Shown: positions 1 through 9,521 of the stretch, piece after piece
Numbering within the stretch: the stretch's first letter is position 1
Layout of the letters: each line of letters opens with the position of its first letter
Origin: Russula earlei
Taxonomy: Eukaryota; Basidiomycota; Agaricomycetes; Russulales; Russulaceae
Reading direction: 5' to 3'
DNA length: 64,000 nucleotides
Assembly (NCBI GenBank): GCA_025769875.1
Contig: JAGFNK010000211.1
Span: 20,955-84,954, forward strand
Made by a program: the position numbers and the translations under genes
The notes under the pieces: generated by a model
The model's input: the letters and a program-made list of their open reading frames with translations, nothing else
Databases searched by the model: none
Told to the model about the DNA's origin: nothing

Positions 1-1673
1 TATAGTTACTGGTAGAGTCGAGCAGGTACACAGGGAAGAAGCCAGAATGGTCACAAAGGGGATGGTCCTTAAAGGAGTATCCCAGGGGTAGAGAGTGCCA
101 TAAACAAATGGACAGTCTGAAGACTGTCTGCTACTTTATTGAGTGCTTATATACTACAAGAGAACTGCTAAATAGGGAACAAGTCATAACCTTGTTACCA
201 AGCACAATAGATGGATGAGTAAGAAGTTGGAGTACACTTACTGAGCATGCTCAGTCATGCTCAGTAAGCTGCTGAGTAAGGAGGCTTCTTTTGATGAGTA
301 AGAGCCTTTACTGTCCACGTGTTCACTGCTTTAGTACATGTGTGTCAAGACACATACTGCTGATCCGTGTGGACTCAGGAGCAGGTGGGCAAGGGTCGGA
401 ACAGATGGTACGTGGCGTAGGCGGCGTTGAACAAGAGGACGAGCCAAATGACTAAGATATACCAGATGGGGACTGGTACGTGTAACTGGAGGCAGAGGCG
501 AAGGTTAGAAGCCAGTGCAGCGAGGGGCTTTAAACAAGGCGGTCGTAGAAGAGTACCTTGGGGACGAGGGGAGTCTTTAAACTGAGCAGTCGCAGGGGAG
601 TACCAAGGAAGATGAGAGTATCACAAATGGACAGTCTGACGACTGCCATGCTTCATTGGGGCTTATATACAGTATACAGGGTTGATTATAAAGACCTGGG
701 ACTATTCTAGACTCTTTGGTACCATCCAATAGGACTACAGAGGCATAAACTTGCTTGTGTCAAGTTTCAGGCTTACTGAGCGCATTACTGATCATTGTGG
801 AGCGATGACATCATTATGATGTCACTGTGGAGTGCTTAGTGAGCCTATGAGGTCACTGTGGAGTCGCTCAGTCAGCTATGATGTCATTGGAGCTTGGATG
901 ACGTCAGATGATTTATGCAACAGTTTCTAAGAGTTTGTGCCACTGTTTCGGGTCCTTGGTGGCTGGGTGGCCATGTGGCTGCCACGCGATGATTACCCGA
1001 TTAGGAAACGGGTGCCTGGTCGAGTTATAGTACCTTTGCAATGGCGATATCTTGCACTGCAGGGGGGATAGCCCAGAAAACGGAAGGGAGTTGGTAATGC
1101 AAAATGAGAGAGGTCTCTCTTGAGTAAAATAGGACCATCTACGGTCAGGACTTGGCCTTGGTTCGTAACAATGTGTGAAACACCTGATTCATTTGCTGTT
1201 AGTTAGTTTAGGGCCGGTCATTTGAGGACTTGTAGTTTGGTTCAAGGAATAGAGTTGCCTATAAGGCCCCTTATATAGTTCTATTAGGGTCCTTAAAGTC
1301 GACCCTAATACTTCTATTAAGGTCCTTAGTATTGCTTTATAGTTCGTTCTATAGTTATTAGAGTTAGTCTAATAACATGTTGTAGGGTCTTTAGTATTGT
1401 GTTAGTGCATATTGTAGAGCACTTAGGGTCGTCTAAAAGGGTCCTTAAGGAGGCTACTATACTGTCCTTTATTGCTAAAAGAGTTGCCATTAAGTGGGGC
1501 TTGCTGTATGTCGATTGTGCCAAGAATTGCTCACGCGACAATGCACATGCAATATTGTGGACACCTCTACTCACCCCTTTTGTCCATGGGAACAGGGTGA
1601 CACCATAGAGGCTGGGTTTCCTCTCATAAGGAAGGATCCTTCAAGGGCCCTCTCTGGGAAATGGTTCATGACA
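1..1673 (-). mobile_element. LTR of family B, truncated by the window edge and split by a solo LTR
   Basis: This is the reverse complement of the complete 961-bp LTR at 36339-37299. Shared landmarks are the TATA box with AATAAA next to it (around 130-150 here), the CTCAGTAAG-rich block and the terminal ...GGTTCATGACA at 1663-1673. The other end lies outside the window. A family A LTR is inserted at 343-1170. TATA orientation shows the LTR reads on the minus strand. Whether it is solo cannot be decided because one end is missing. Confidence 0.85.
343..1170 (-). mobile_element. Solo LTR, family A (828 bp), TSD ATGTG
   Basis: It begins TGTCAAGACA and ends TTCGTAACA and is flanked by a perfect 5-bp duplication ATGTG (338-342 and 1171-1175). 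It is the reverse complement of the 829-bp LTR at 22066-22894. It interrupts the family B LTR exactly: the flanks rejoin to match 36800-36850. No internal retroelement sequence is present, so it is a recombination product. Confidence 0.95.
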
Positions 1674-1722
1674 CCTGTAGCCTGCATGCTGCAGTGAGCT
1701 AGTCTACCCTATGGGGAGACTA

Positions 1723-2060
1723 TGTTGGCTTGTTTGATATACAATACTCTTGCTGATGACCTCTTAGCCTTTCTAACAGCTACTATGTTGTCCCAAGTTT
1801 CCCCTGTTGTCCCCATCCTTGATGGTGCAAAATATGGTATTTGGTCTAAGGCTATGAAAGCCTACCTCATGTCTGTTGGATTGTGAGGATATGCAAACAG
1901 CACCTTTGATCAGCCTACCATCCCTGCCCTCATCAGGAAAATCTGGAAAAGATTTAGCAGGCTTAATGTGCTTATTTCATCATTAAGCCTGTCAAGTCGC
2001 TCAAGCTGCTTATTTTGTGCTTAGACAATTGGTCTGTAAGCATATGTGAGACATATAAGC
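1723..2060 (+). pseudogene. Ty1/copia gag fragment
   Basis: The plus frame starting at 1723 contains the typical N-terminal copia Gag pattern: LDGAKYGIW followed by SKAMKAYLMS. In the family this region reads LDGxNYxxWxxxM. A TGA at about 1885 sits where the family usually has Trp (TGG to TGA). After about 2060 the frame is lost and no knuckle, protease or polymerase follows. It is a short relic next to the family B LTR, whose orientation is opposite, so the two probably do not belong to one element. Family assignment is from the motif only. Confidence 0.55.
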
Positions 2061-2084
2061 AAATCAAGCCCAACATCAAGCACA

Positions 2085-2237
2085 TCAAGCACTCCTTCCT
2101 GCATTGATATGCCTCATAACTTCCTTTTTTGTCTGCTGGCACTTTTTGAAATGGGCAGTATACACTTGAGAACAGAAGCTCTTGAGGCAGATTGAGCAAG
2201 TTTTTGCCTCAGCTTTGGGTGTTCTCACTCTTGGCAT
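2085..2237 (-). pseudogene. Small C2HC zinc-finger fragment
   Basis: The minus frame starting at 2237 begins MPRVRTPK and contains CSICLKSF followed by a HFKKC segment: Cys-x2-Cys, about 12 residues, then His-x3-Cys. This looks like the N-terminal zinc finger of fungal DNA-transposon proteins, but only about 50 residues exist and no catalytic region follows. It may also be a chance open frame. Nothing around it identifies the parent element. Confidence 0.3.
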
Positions 2238-2267
2238 TATTGATACAAGAAGAAAGGCAGATAACAA

Positions 2268-2745
2268 TAAATAGAAACACAGAGGATGTTTTGTGTGCCA
2301 ATGACCTTTATGAACAAAAACCCACTCACTTGATTAGATAAAGTGCCTATGACTTATGTAGCTTTATCACTCGACCCCTTATGATAAGTTGTCATGAAAT
2401 ATAATTGGTGCTTTGATTTATAAGGATGTGTGACATTGATAACAGACTTATCATGATGTAGCCTTGGTTAGACCAAAATGATAACCACAGTTATAATACA
2501 TACTGTCACCAACCTAGCAATTGGACAGCTGAATAAGCTACCTAGCAATCAGACAGAACTTGTAGACACACTGAAAACAATGATCTCCATTTCTTTATTG
2601 CTGTTTTCAGCACACTTGGCGGAGCTTGAATTCCACCCAAATTGGTGCAGAAAACCCCCTCAAACATGCAGGATGAATATCTCCCTCAAAACAGCTTCAA
2701 TTCATATGAAACTTATTGTCCCTGAATCACCTCAATGAGGGCTAG
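2268..2745. other. Intergenic, AT-rich, no gene seen
   Basis: I see no gene, RNA or repeat here. A plus-strand open frame at 2478-2738 has no recognisable motif and no homologous copy in the window. Confidence 0.5.
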
Positions 2746-3366
2746 TGTTACTGAGTGGTTTTGGGTCTGGAAGATGCCAGAACACCTGAACTATGGACTG
2801 CACCGTTTGCATCATGCATGCGTCAGATCTTGATTGTTTATGTTTGTTGATATCGCATTTGGAACGCATTGATTGTATCTTTCTGAAGATGTATTGAAGA
2901 AGCAATGAGTAGCATTGCATCTGTTCCAGATGTTCCTGTACTGCCACGTACATTGCTTCCTTGATTAGGAAAGTACTTATGACACCGAGATTGCTACTAG
3001 GGAAGCACTTAATGCTTCCAGCACCGAGATTGTTTACATAGAAGCAACCTTGCTTCTATGAGCCACCTCTTGCTTCTATAGCACCAACCAGTACTACAGT
3101 AGCACAAACCTTATCCCTGTAGGGCTATATAAAGCCCCCAGTCTGTAGCAGTTGAGCCCTAAGCTCAACTTAGTTTGCCAATCCCAAACAGTTGACTCCT
3201 ACCCCATCTGCAGAGCCCCTCTCATCTTGTTGCCATACTCCAGAAGGATCTAGCACTCCTTCCCCTCCACGAGTATTGCTTGCTTGACTCAAGCATATCT
3301 GCATTGGTAGGACACGTTCATAGACACGACCATTGATCTTATTTAAGGCACTTTGGGGCCTTAACA
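2746..3366 (+). mobile_element. Solo LTR of the gypsy family (family C, 621 bp), no TSD
   Basis: TGTTACTGAG to CCTTAACA is collinear with the two LTRs of the gypsy element at 14456 and 23585, including the TATATAAAGCCCC promoter block near 3127. The flanks (GCTAG before, TCATG after) do not match, unlike the other LTRs here. The right edge abuts a family B LTR fragment directly, which suggests recombination between elements rather than simple insertion. Confidence 0.85.
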
Positions 3367-4216
3367 TCATGCTCAGTAAGCTGCTGAGTAAGGAGGCCCT
3401 AGATGCTGAGTAAGGGCCTTTAGTGTCCACCACATGTTCACTGTCTAGTGCACATGCAAAGCATCTGATTCATTTACTGTTAGTTGGTTTAGGGCTGGTC
3501 TATTGGGTACTTGGGGTATTTGACAGTGAGGGGGTGTTTCTTATAAGGCCCTTTATAAGGTTCTATTGTAACGGCGTCGCGGCCGTAAGAGCGTTAGCTC
3601 AAGGTTCAATGGGGGCCAAGTCCCTGTGACTTGGTTCAAGGGTTCAATGGAGCCGGCTCAAGAGGCCAGATCAAAGGTTTAGCATCTCAAGGCTGAGTCA
3701 GACAATGACTCAGTCCGCAGACAGAGTCGATCTCCTGGTTTCACAGAAGAGGAGAGCAATGAGAGAGAGGCAGAGGAGGAAAAGGAACACAAGGGTTCCT
3801 TGAGATGTACTCAGGTCAGGTAGAGTATAGGCCAGTACAAGCAAGTTGTGATTTGAGAGAGAATACAGGGCAAGGGATGCGACAGGAAATGGGACAAAGC
3901 TAAGCTTGGGGCATTCCCCAGCTTCTACTACAGGCGCTTAAATACTGTATGTAGCGAGGCTGTACAGTACTGTAAGCGGAACAATAGATAAAGGTAGGCC
4001 AATAGCCAAAGTGACTCGACAATAGGTGAAACACAATAAGTGAAACACAACACAATAGATGAAACATAATAGGTGAAACACAATAGGAGATCACCATCAA
4101 GGGATGAAACCGTAACCGTGGAGACAAGGATAGTAAAAGGGGAACAATCAGGAGAGAGGTTATGGACGAACCAAAAAAGGGGTAAACTACAACATCTATT
4201 AGGGTCCTTAGAGTCA
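3367..4216 (-). mobile_element. Family B LTR fragment split by a solo LTR
   Basis: 3367-3566 and 4200-4216 match the minus-strand family B LTR (compare 240-340 and 1200-1290). The inserted 3567-4194 LTR separates them at TCTATTAGGG. Both outer ends are missing. Homology stops at about 4216. Confidence 0.75.
3567..4194 (-). mobile_element. Solo LTR, family F (628 bp), TSD TCTAT
   Basis: It begins TGTAACGGCG and ends CTACAACA, with perfect TCTAT duplications at 3562-3566 and 4195-4199. A TATTTAAGCGCC box on the minus strand gives its orientation. It is the only member of this family in the window. It contains four near-identical GAAACACAA/TAGGTGAAACA-type short units around 4023-4085. Confidence 0.93.
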
Positions 4217-4359
4217 AGCAAGCTCTAAATCCATTTCTTCAAGCTCTGCTTCTCCTCCATAGCCACCATAACATCTTGAAAGATAAGGTCTTTATGATAA
4301 AGAAAAGAAAGGAAAAATGAAGGAAAATACCTGAAAGCCAGAATGCCACTCAGCAACAT

Positions 4360-4830
4360 CAAGGGAAGTGGTGTTGGGTGGGGCCATTCAACCTTCATTT
4401 TGGTGCACCAGTTTGTCAGGAGAATGCACTTGCAAAGGCAATCATGATCACATGGCATGTGCTGGCATGATGGAGGTGGTGAGGGAGTGGCATTGGGTGG
4501 GGCCATTCCACCTTCACATGGTGTCAATTTGTTGGAAGGGCATGCATGAGGTCACAGCATGTGTTGAGGGTGAGATTGGGGAGTGGCATTGGGCAGGACC
4601 ATTCAGCTGTCATGTGTGTTGGTTTGTTGGGAGAATGTGCACATGAAGGTGATTGCAGTCACGTGGCATGTGTTGGCAGGATGGAGGCAGCTAGGGAGTG
4701 GTGTTGGTGGGGCCATTCAACCTTTGTGTGGTGTGTCGATTGGTGGGGAGGGCATCCCTGTCACGATTGCAAGGGTTCAATGTCTGTTGCTGGCAGGATG
4801 GTGGAGGTGCAAGGGAGCAGGATATGGCAG
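4360..4830. repeat. Degenerate tandem repeat, about 4 units of 94-119 bp
   Basis: The block GTGGYRTTGGGTGGGGCCATTC recurs at about 4369, 4488, 4582 and 4699. Each is followed by a CATGTGKTGGT-type segment, GGCATGTG and GGATGGAGG. Units are clearly related but diverged and unequal in length. Open frames on the plus strand in this block are by-products of the repetition. Confidence 0.75.
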
Positions 4831-5029
4831 GTGGGCATCATTGCAGTGGAAGAAGAGTGCAGCGCAAAGTTGACCCTCTGTTTTATGCCACAATTTCCAA
4901 TTTGAGTACAACAATTTATTCTTATCACTGAATAGTTATATTGATTTTCTGAATTGTAAAGATGTTCAAGCACTGCTCTGCTGACAACATCCAACAGTCT
5001 GGATTTGGGTGTCACATTTTTGCAAAATT

Positions 5030-5180
5030 CCAAAGACTATCACCACTGTGGTTCTGGTTCCGTGTGACAACAGCATTGCAGCACCGTTGCCGTCCTTCGC
5101 TTCCAGCATCACCCAAGGAGACCAAGCAGGCCCCGGACCAGAGCCCAGCCAGGCGCCGCCACAGAAGGAGCAGACGCTGT
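5030..5180 (+). repeat. Diverged duplicate of 42470-42600
   Basis: The two segments align over about 130 bp by eye: AACA-CAGCAT, CACAGCACC, CCAGCATC, then a GGCCCCGRACNMG tail. Similarity also holds in one translation frame (SIAAP/SITAP, SFASSI/PFATSI). They may be pieces of one old gene or repeat. Parent unknown. Confidence 0.45.
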
Positions 5181-6439
5181 CACTAAACCGCCGACAAGAA
5201 GACGCCGCCGATACCAGCAGCACGCCGCACGCGGCCTTTCACATCGTCTCCCCTGCCACTAGCCCGCTCGCACATGCCATCGCCACCTGCAGTAGAGGCA
5301 GCCCCTTCATAGCTATCGCAGGGCGCTGGCACGAGCAACGCACAAGCCAGCCCTGACGCTGACCACACTGGCCATCTCCGTCGCCGATGCTACGCGGCCT
5401 TCCGCAGAGCTCACCACGCGATGCGACAAAGCCGACAGCGCGCCGCCGACTGCAGCAGAAGCAGCAACTATACTTGGCACCACCACGACGCACGACGACA
5501 GACTCGAGCACGCACAGTGCACACCCGACCCCTCTCCACTACCGGCTCATCTCATCAACGCTCACGCCATCTAGCCTCGCCTCCTTGCTACACGCCCCAG
5601 CGTACGATGACTCCATCGTTCCCCTTTTCGTCGCCAGCACTCAGCAGTTCAAGCCTACTCGGTTTGTCAATCGCAAGCTCGCCTTCTTGCACGACAGAGG
5701 ACCTCTGACAGCTGCAGCTACGACGACAGCGCGTGCGCACACGACTGAAAACTCCACTCTGGACGGTTTGACTGGGGACAGTCAAATTTCATGCCCCTGG
5801 GCTGGGCTGGGCAGGAGATGTATAGCGGATTGTGGCTGGCCGCGGAATTCGTTTATACATCATCGTCCCCATCGTGGGTTGGGTGCCCTTCAGTTTGGCC
5901 TTTGGCTGCCCCTCTCGTGTCGCCTCCCCCACGCTCCTGGACCACGTCCGCAGAGCTCACCACCACCGATCGCCGCTTGCCAGCGCAGCTACCGGAGACG
6001 ACGCCTCGACACCTCGCGTCATCCTTGGCCCCTTCCATTTGCATCAGATTTCCTTTCATATGCCTGTCTTTCATGCCCTTCCTCCCGGCACCTCTCCCGT
6101 ATGTAAAAACATAGTTCCCATGTCGAATAAATGGCGTGGACCTCTCGTTCCCTTCTCCTCTGTGGGTGCCTGAGCAAATCCGACTGAATGAACGTTGTCT
6201 CCTGCGTGCCCGCTGGGTTCTCGCTCATCTCACCTTTCCTCTCATCTCATCTATTCTATCTTGGGTCCATCAGCCTTACAAACTCACTTGCGTATCTCCG
6301 GACCCCCTTCACTGGGCGAGGGGCAAGAATTTGGGGAGGGGCATGGACATTGTGATGGCCATGCAGTGAGCCACTCGAGGGCGAGCTTGAACAGGTTGGC
6401 TAACGCACGACAGCTTGGAAGAAGGGTGATGAGAAGGAG

Positions 6440-6495
6440 AGTGGAGAGGATGAAAGAGAACATGCGAGAACGAAAACGAAAAACGCACGCACAAC
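6440..6495 (+). repeat. Dispersed A-rich motif (copy 1)
   Basis: A purine-rich GGAGAGGATGAAAGAGAA block is followed by GAACGAAAACGAAAAACGCA. The same arrangement occurs at about 38371-38402, 38508-38541, 38961-39020, 39591-39641 and 39765-39797. Confidence 0.55.
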
Positions 6496-6845
6496 CGTCA
6501 CATGGGAAAAAGCGAGTTGAGACTTTGAGGGAACTGGCATGTTGGGCATGGAGGTGGCTTGGGATCGGATCAGATGGCAGGGGTCATGGAGGAAGGGGAG
6601 CAGTGGAGGATCCTCCAATGGGCTGATGTGGCTCAACCTGTAGCCACCACTGGATCAGCCGCTCAGACGTACGATTGTCCTCGTTATTATGATGTGCTTC
6701 TGCTTTCAAGCCCGCAAGCCCAGAAATAATATAACTATCAGTCCAACATCACAACCCATCATTGTGTGATGCCTCACTCCTGATCCGATGAGTCGGACAT
6801 TCATTGTTGGCCATCTACAACTAAAAGAACGGCCCCACCAGGGAG

Positions 6846-6850
6846 TATAA
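6846..6850 (+). promoter_or_regulatory. TATA box of the secreted-protein gene
   Basis: TATAA stands about 155 bp upstream of the ATG at 7003. It is followed by a pyrimidine-rich tract (CTTTTTCTCCACAG, about 6915) that could be a start region or a 5'-UTR intron acceptor. Confidence 0.45.
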
Positions 6851-7002
6851 GAGCCGAGGCTTGGATTCCCAATGCCCTCCAGCAGCACTCGGTACTGGTT
6901 ACCAACAGCATTTTCTTTTTCTCCACAGTTTCCCTCAACCACAACGACTTCCACGACTTCCACGACTTTCATTTTCGATCCACGATCTCGCTCATAATAT
7001 CA

Positions 7003-7793
7003 ATGCGCGTTTCCGTTGTCGTCGCCTTTATCTGCCTCGCCATTGGCGTCGCCCCGTCCTTCTCGCTTCCTTCAATCTCGGTTAGGTGCCCACTTCCTTC
7101 CTCAAGTTCTATTACATCCCTTAGTTTACTTTTCGTAGAGCTAAAAGATCAGAGCACCCCCACCGTCAAGGTCATGATGGCACTTCCCAGACTGGCAACG
7201 GCTCTGGCTATAACCCCAGCTCCGGCTATGGTAGCCCCGGCTCCGGCTATGGTAGCCCCGGCTCCGGCTATGGTAACCCCAGCTCCGGGTATGGTAACCC
7301 AAGCTCCGGCTATGGTAGCACCAGCTCCGTCTATGGTGGCACTGGTAGCGCCAGCTCCTTGGGGTCGAGAATGCCGGTTATCGGCTTTGGCCGTAGCACC
7401 AGCCCCGCGCAGTCGGCAACTGGCCAGAGCTCCAGGTGGTCGACAACCAACTCTGGCTATCCTGACTCCGGCCTCTCGGCAACCAGCTCTGGCCATCGTA
7501 GCCCCAGCCCCGCGCAGTCGGCAACCAGCTCTGAGGGTTGGCATGATGGTGAGAGGGATGGGGGTCATCCTCATAATGTGGATGCCAATGGGAGTAATCG
7601 GAGGCGGCTTAGCTCAAACTCACGGTGGTCGACAGAGGCGCATTTCGACGCTAATGAGGTACATCATGATGGAATGAATAATGAGGGTTTTTCTGGGACT
7701 GGGAGGACAGAGAAGCATGTCTCATTCTGGGTACCCGTTATATTCCAGGGGTCGGGAAACCAAAACGCCAGACGAGGCCGAGGATTTCATTGA
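7003..7793 (+). CDS. Predicted secreted Gly/Ser/Tyr repeat protein, one intron
   Basis: The N-terminus MRVSVVVAFICLAIGVAP is a strong signal peptide, followed by a dibasic VRAKR site resembling a Kex2 processing site. I infer an intron at 7086-7138 (GT...GTAG, 53 nt) with exons 7003-7085 and 7139-7793, giving about 245 residues. After the intron come about six tandem 8-residue units of type PSSGYGSP, encoded by a 24-bp minisatellite (about 7217-7345). A Ser/Thr/Gly-rich tail with two SPAQSAT repeats follows. A TATA box lies upstream. Such short repeat-rich secreted proteins are common in plant-associated and wood-decay fungi, but I recognise no family and assign no function. Without splicing, another frame (7003-7677, PAPAMV repeats) is also open. 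I prefer the spliced Gly-Tyr frame because its composition is more protein-like and it runs further. Confidence 0.5.
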
Positions 7794-8194
7794 GAAGGCT
7801 GAGATGACTCGTTCGCGGCCCTAATCAAATGTCTTCTTTTCATGTTGACGCATCGATGGATAGACAAGATGCTGCATGATGTTGAATGTCGATATGTATA
7901 TGTTAATGCTGCATTGCGTGTGGAATGATATGGGCGTTCGCGGGGCAGGAACAGTGTTGGCCCAGTAATCGGTTATAATTAGCGGCTGCACGTTCAACAG
8001 TAAAAACCTGAAATCTATTTTGCAAATTTACTGATGTGGTGTCTATGATGTCTACAGATTTTAAGCAGTGTCTATGGACTGGTCCCTTTTTTCCTGATGA
8101 AGGAGCAGTAGGAAGGACAGGAGAGACGAAGTGGAAAAACAGTTCCAACCTGGCCAACTAGTGATGTGCTCCAAGCCGTCGAGCCCCGGCTGCT
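7794..8194. other. Downstream region of the secreted-protein gene; no feature
   Basis: It holds a likely 3' UTR and the copia target site. Nothing else is recognisable. Confidence 0.4.
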
Positions 8195-8199
8195 GAACC

Positions 8200-8435
8200 T
8201 GTTGGAAATGCAGCCACCGCATGGCAGAGAAACAGACCGAATGGACTGGATAGTTAGAACGCCGTGTTGATACCACTGTTCCTTTTTCCTCAGTCTTTCA
8301 TATACAAGACTGAGGTCAGTAGCACATTCCTTTACCATTTACATATACTCATTATGTACATAGCCTTTGTCCAACAGGTTAGCTTACTAACCTAATATCA
8401 GTCTTTCATATACAAGACTGAGCCTTCGTCCAACA
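8200..8435 (+). repeat. Copia 5' LTR (236 bp)
   Basis: It runs TGTTGGAAAT to CGTCCAACA. Two copies of the quasi-palindrome CAGTCTTTCATATACAAGAC lie at 8291 and 8399, 108 bp apart. The sequence right after it (GATTATGCGACC) vaguely resembles the complement of an initiator-tRNA anticodon arm, so half-tRNA priming is possible but unproven. Confidence 0.95.
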
Positions 8436-8507
8436 GATTATGCGACCTGCCTGTCTCTGAAAGCTAAATCACTTCCATAAACAGTCAACATTTCATAACT
8501 ACGTAAC

Positions 8508-9521
8508 ATGAGTTCCTCAGCATCATCCCCAGCGCCTTCATCCTCGAAAGGAAAGAGCTCTCCCACAGGTGGAGCCATGGGAAAAATGGGCAGAACCAAA
8601 CTCCAACATCATGACGTGCTGATCCTCCAAGATGGTGCAGATGAATATGCTGACTGGAAGGGAGTAATGGAGGCAATATTCGAAGCAACAGATCTGTTAA
8701 ACATCGTAAATGGAACTGAAAAGAAACCAGATGCAAACGTCAACCCCGATGCCACTGCCAACTGGACGGCAAGGGACCGCAAAGCACGCGCCCAAATCTT
8801 TATGTCTGTATGAAGGCACACTCTCAAAACAATACTTGGCGTAAAAGGTTCCACAGAGTGCTGGAAAAAGCTTTCAATTTGATTCGAAGGGCAAGGCGAC
8901 CAACAAGTTGCCCACTTATTGTCAGACCTATATCTGACCACCCTCTCGGACACCGAAGCAATGGCCCCCCAGCTCGAGCACAAAATGCAGCTCGCATGCA
9001 CGCTCGAAACACTCGGATACCCGATACCCAAAAAACTTCTCGCATGGATGATCATCATTGCACTCCTGGAAACGTTGGAAACTCATAAAACCATACTGTA
9101 TTCCATGCCCTCCAACAAGCTCAGTACCGACTATGTCATCGGCCAAATCCTGGCGAATGAACAATGCCGGATCCATGTGACTGGTACCACTGCAGCGGCC
9201 TACTTTGCCAAGGTGGGTAAAAAGGAGAAAAATAAAAACAACCAAAGCAAGAAAAATAAAAAAAAGTGCACCCACTGCAAGTGCAAGGGACATGAAGTAA
9301 CGGAGTGCTGGAAACTCCACAGAAAACCCACTGAGAAGGCAAAAGTCGCAGCCACTGATGCTAGCACGCCTGGATCACTGATGTCCACATTGCTGACACT
9401 TACCAGTGCCGTGATCGCCAACGTCCCAGATCCTGACTACATTATAAGATTATACCATGCAGTTGGGGACAACCCTGACCTGACCACCACCCACGCGTTA
9501 AAGACCCAGGATGAACTTTGA
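8508..9521 (+). pseudogene. gag: Copia Gag, broken
   Basis: One frame runs from ATG 8508 to TGA 9519-9521 with internal TGA stops at 8811-8813 and 8880-8882. The product would be the capsid/nucleocapsid protein that packages element RNA in the cytoplasm. Seen: the copia-type N-terminal region (EYADWKGVMEAIFEATDLLN), a DTEAMAPQLE segment, a Lys/Asn-rich basic stretch, and one zinc knuckle CTHCKCKGHEVTEC (Cys-x2-Cys-x4-His-x4-Cys, about 9267-9309). The 8880 stop lies where Arg (CGA) is expected before FEG. The frame is the same as that of pol, so Gag-Pol was probably one reading frame, as in many copia elements. Confidence 0.85.

Larger units (their letters stand above)
4860..6650. other. Anonymous GC-rich stretch, no gene accepted
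   Basis: Overlapping open frames exist on both strands (the longest on plus at 5387-6106). All are low-complexity Ser/Pro/Arg/Thr translations without motifs, as expected of CA/TC/GC-rich DNA. 5030-5180 is a diverged relative of 42470-42600. 6440-6492 carries an A-rich motif shared with 38.3-39.8 kb. Both are listed separately. Confidence 0.5.

Noticed and set aside
5387..6106. 239-codon plus-strand open frame, Arg/Ser/Thr/Pro-rich
   Set aside because: Overlapped by other long frames, no motif, composition typical of GC/CA-rich DNA without stops.
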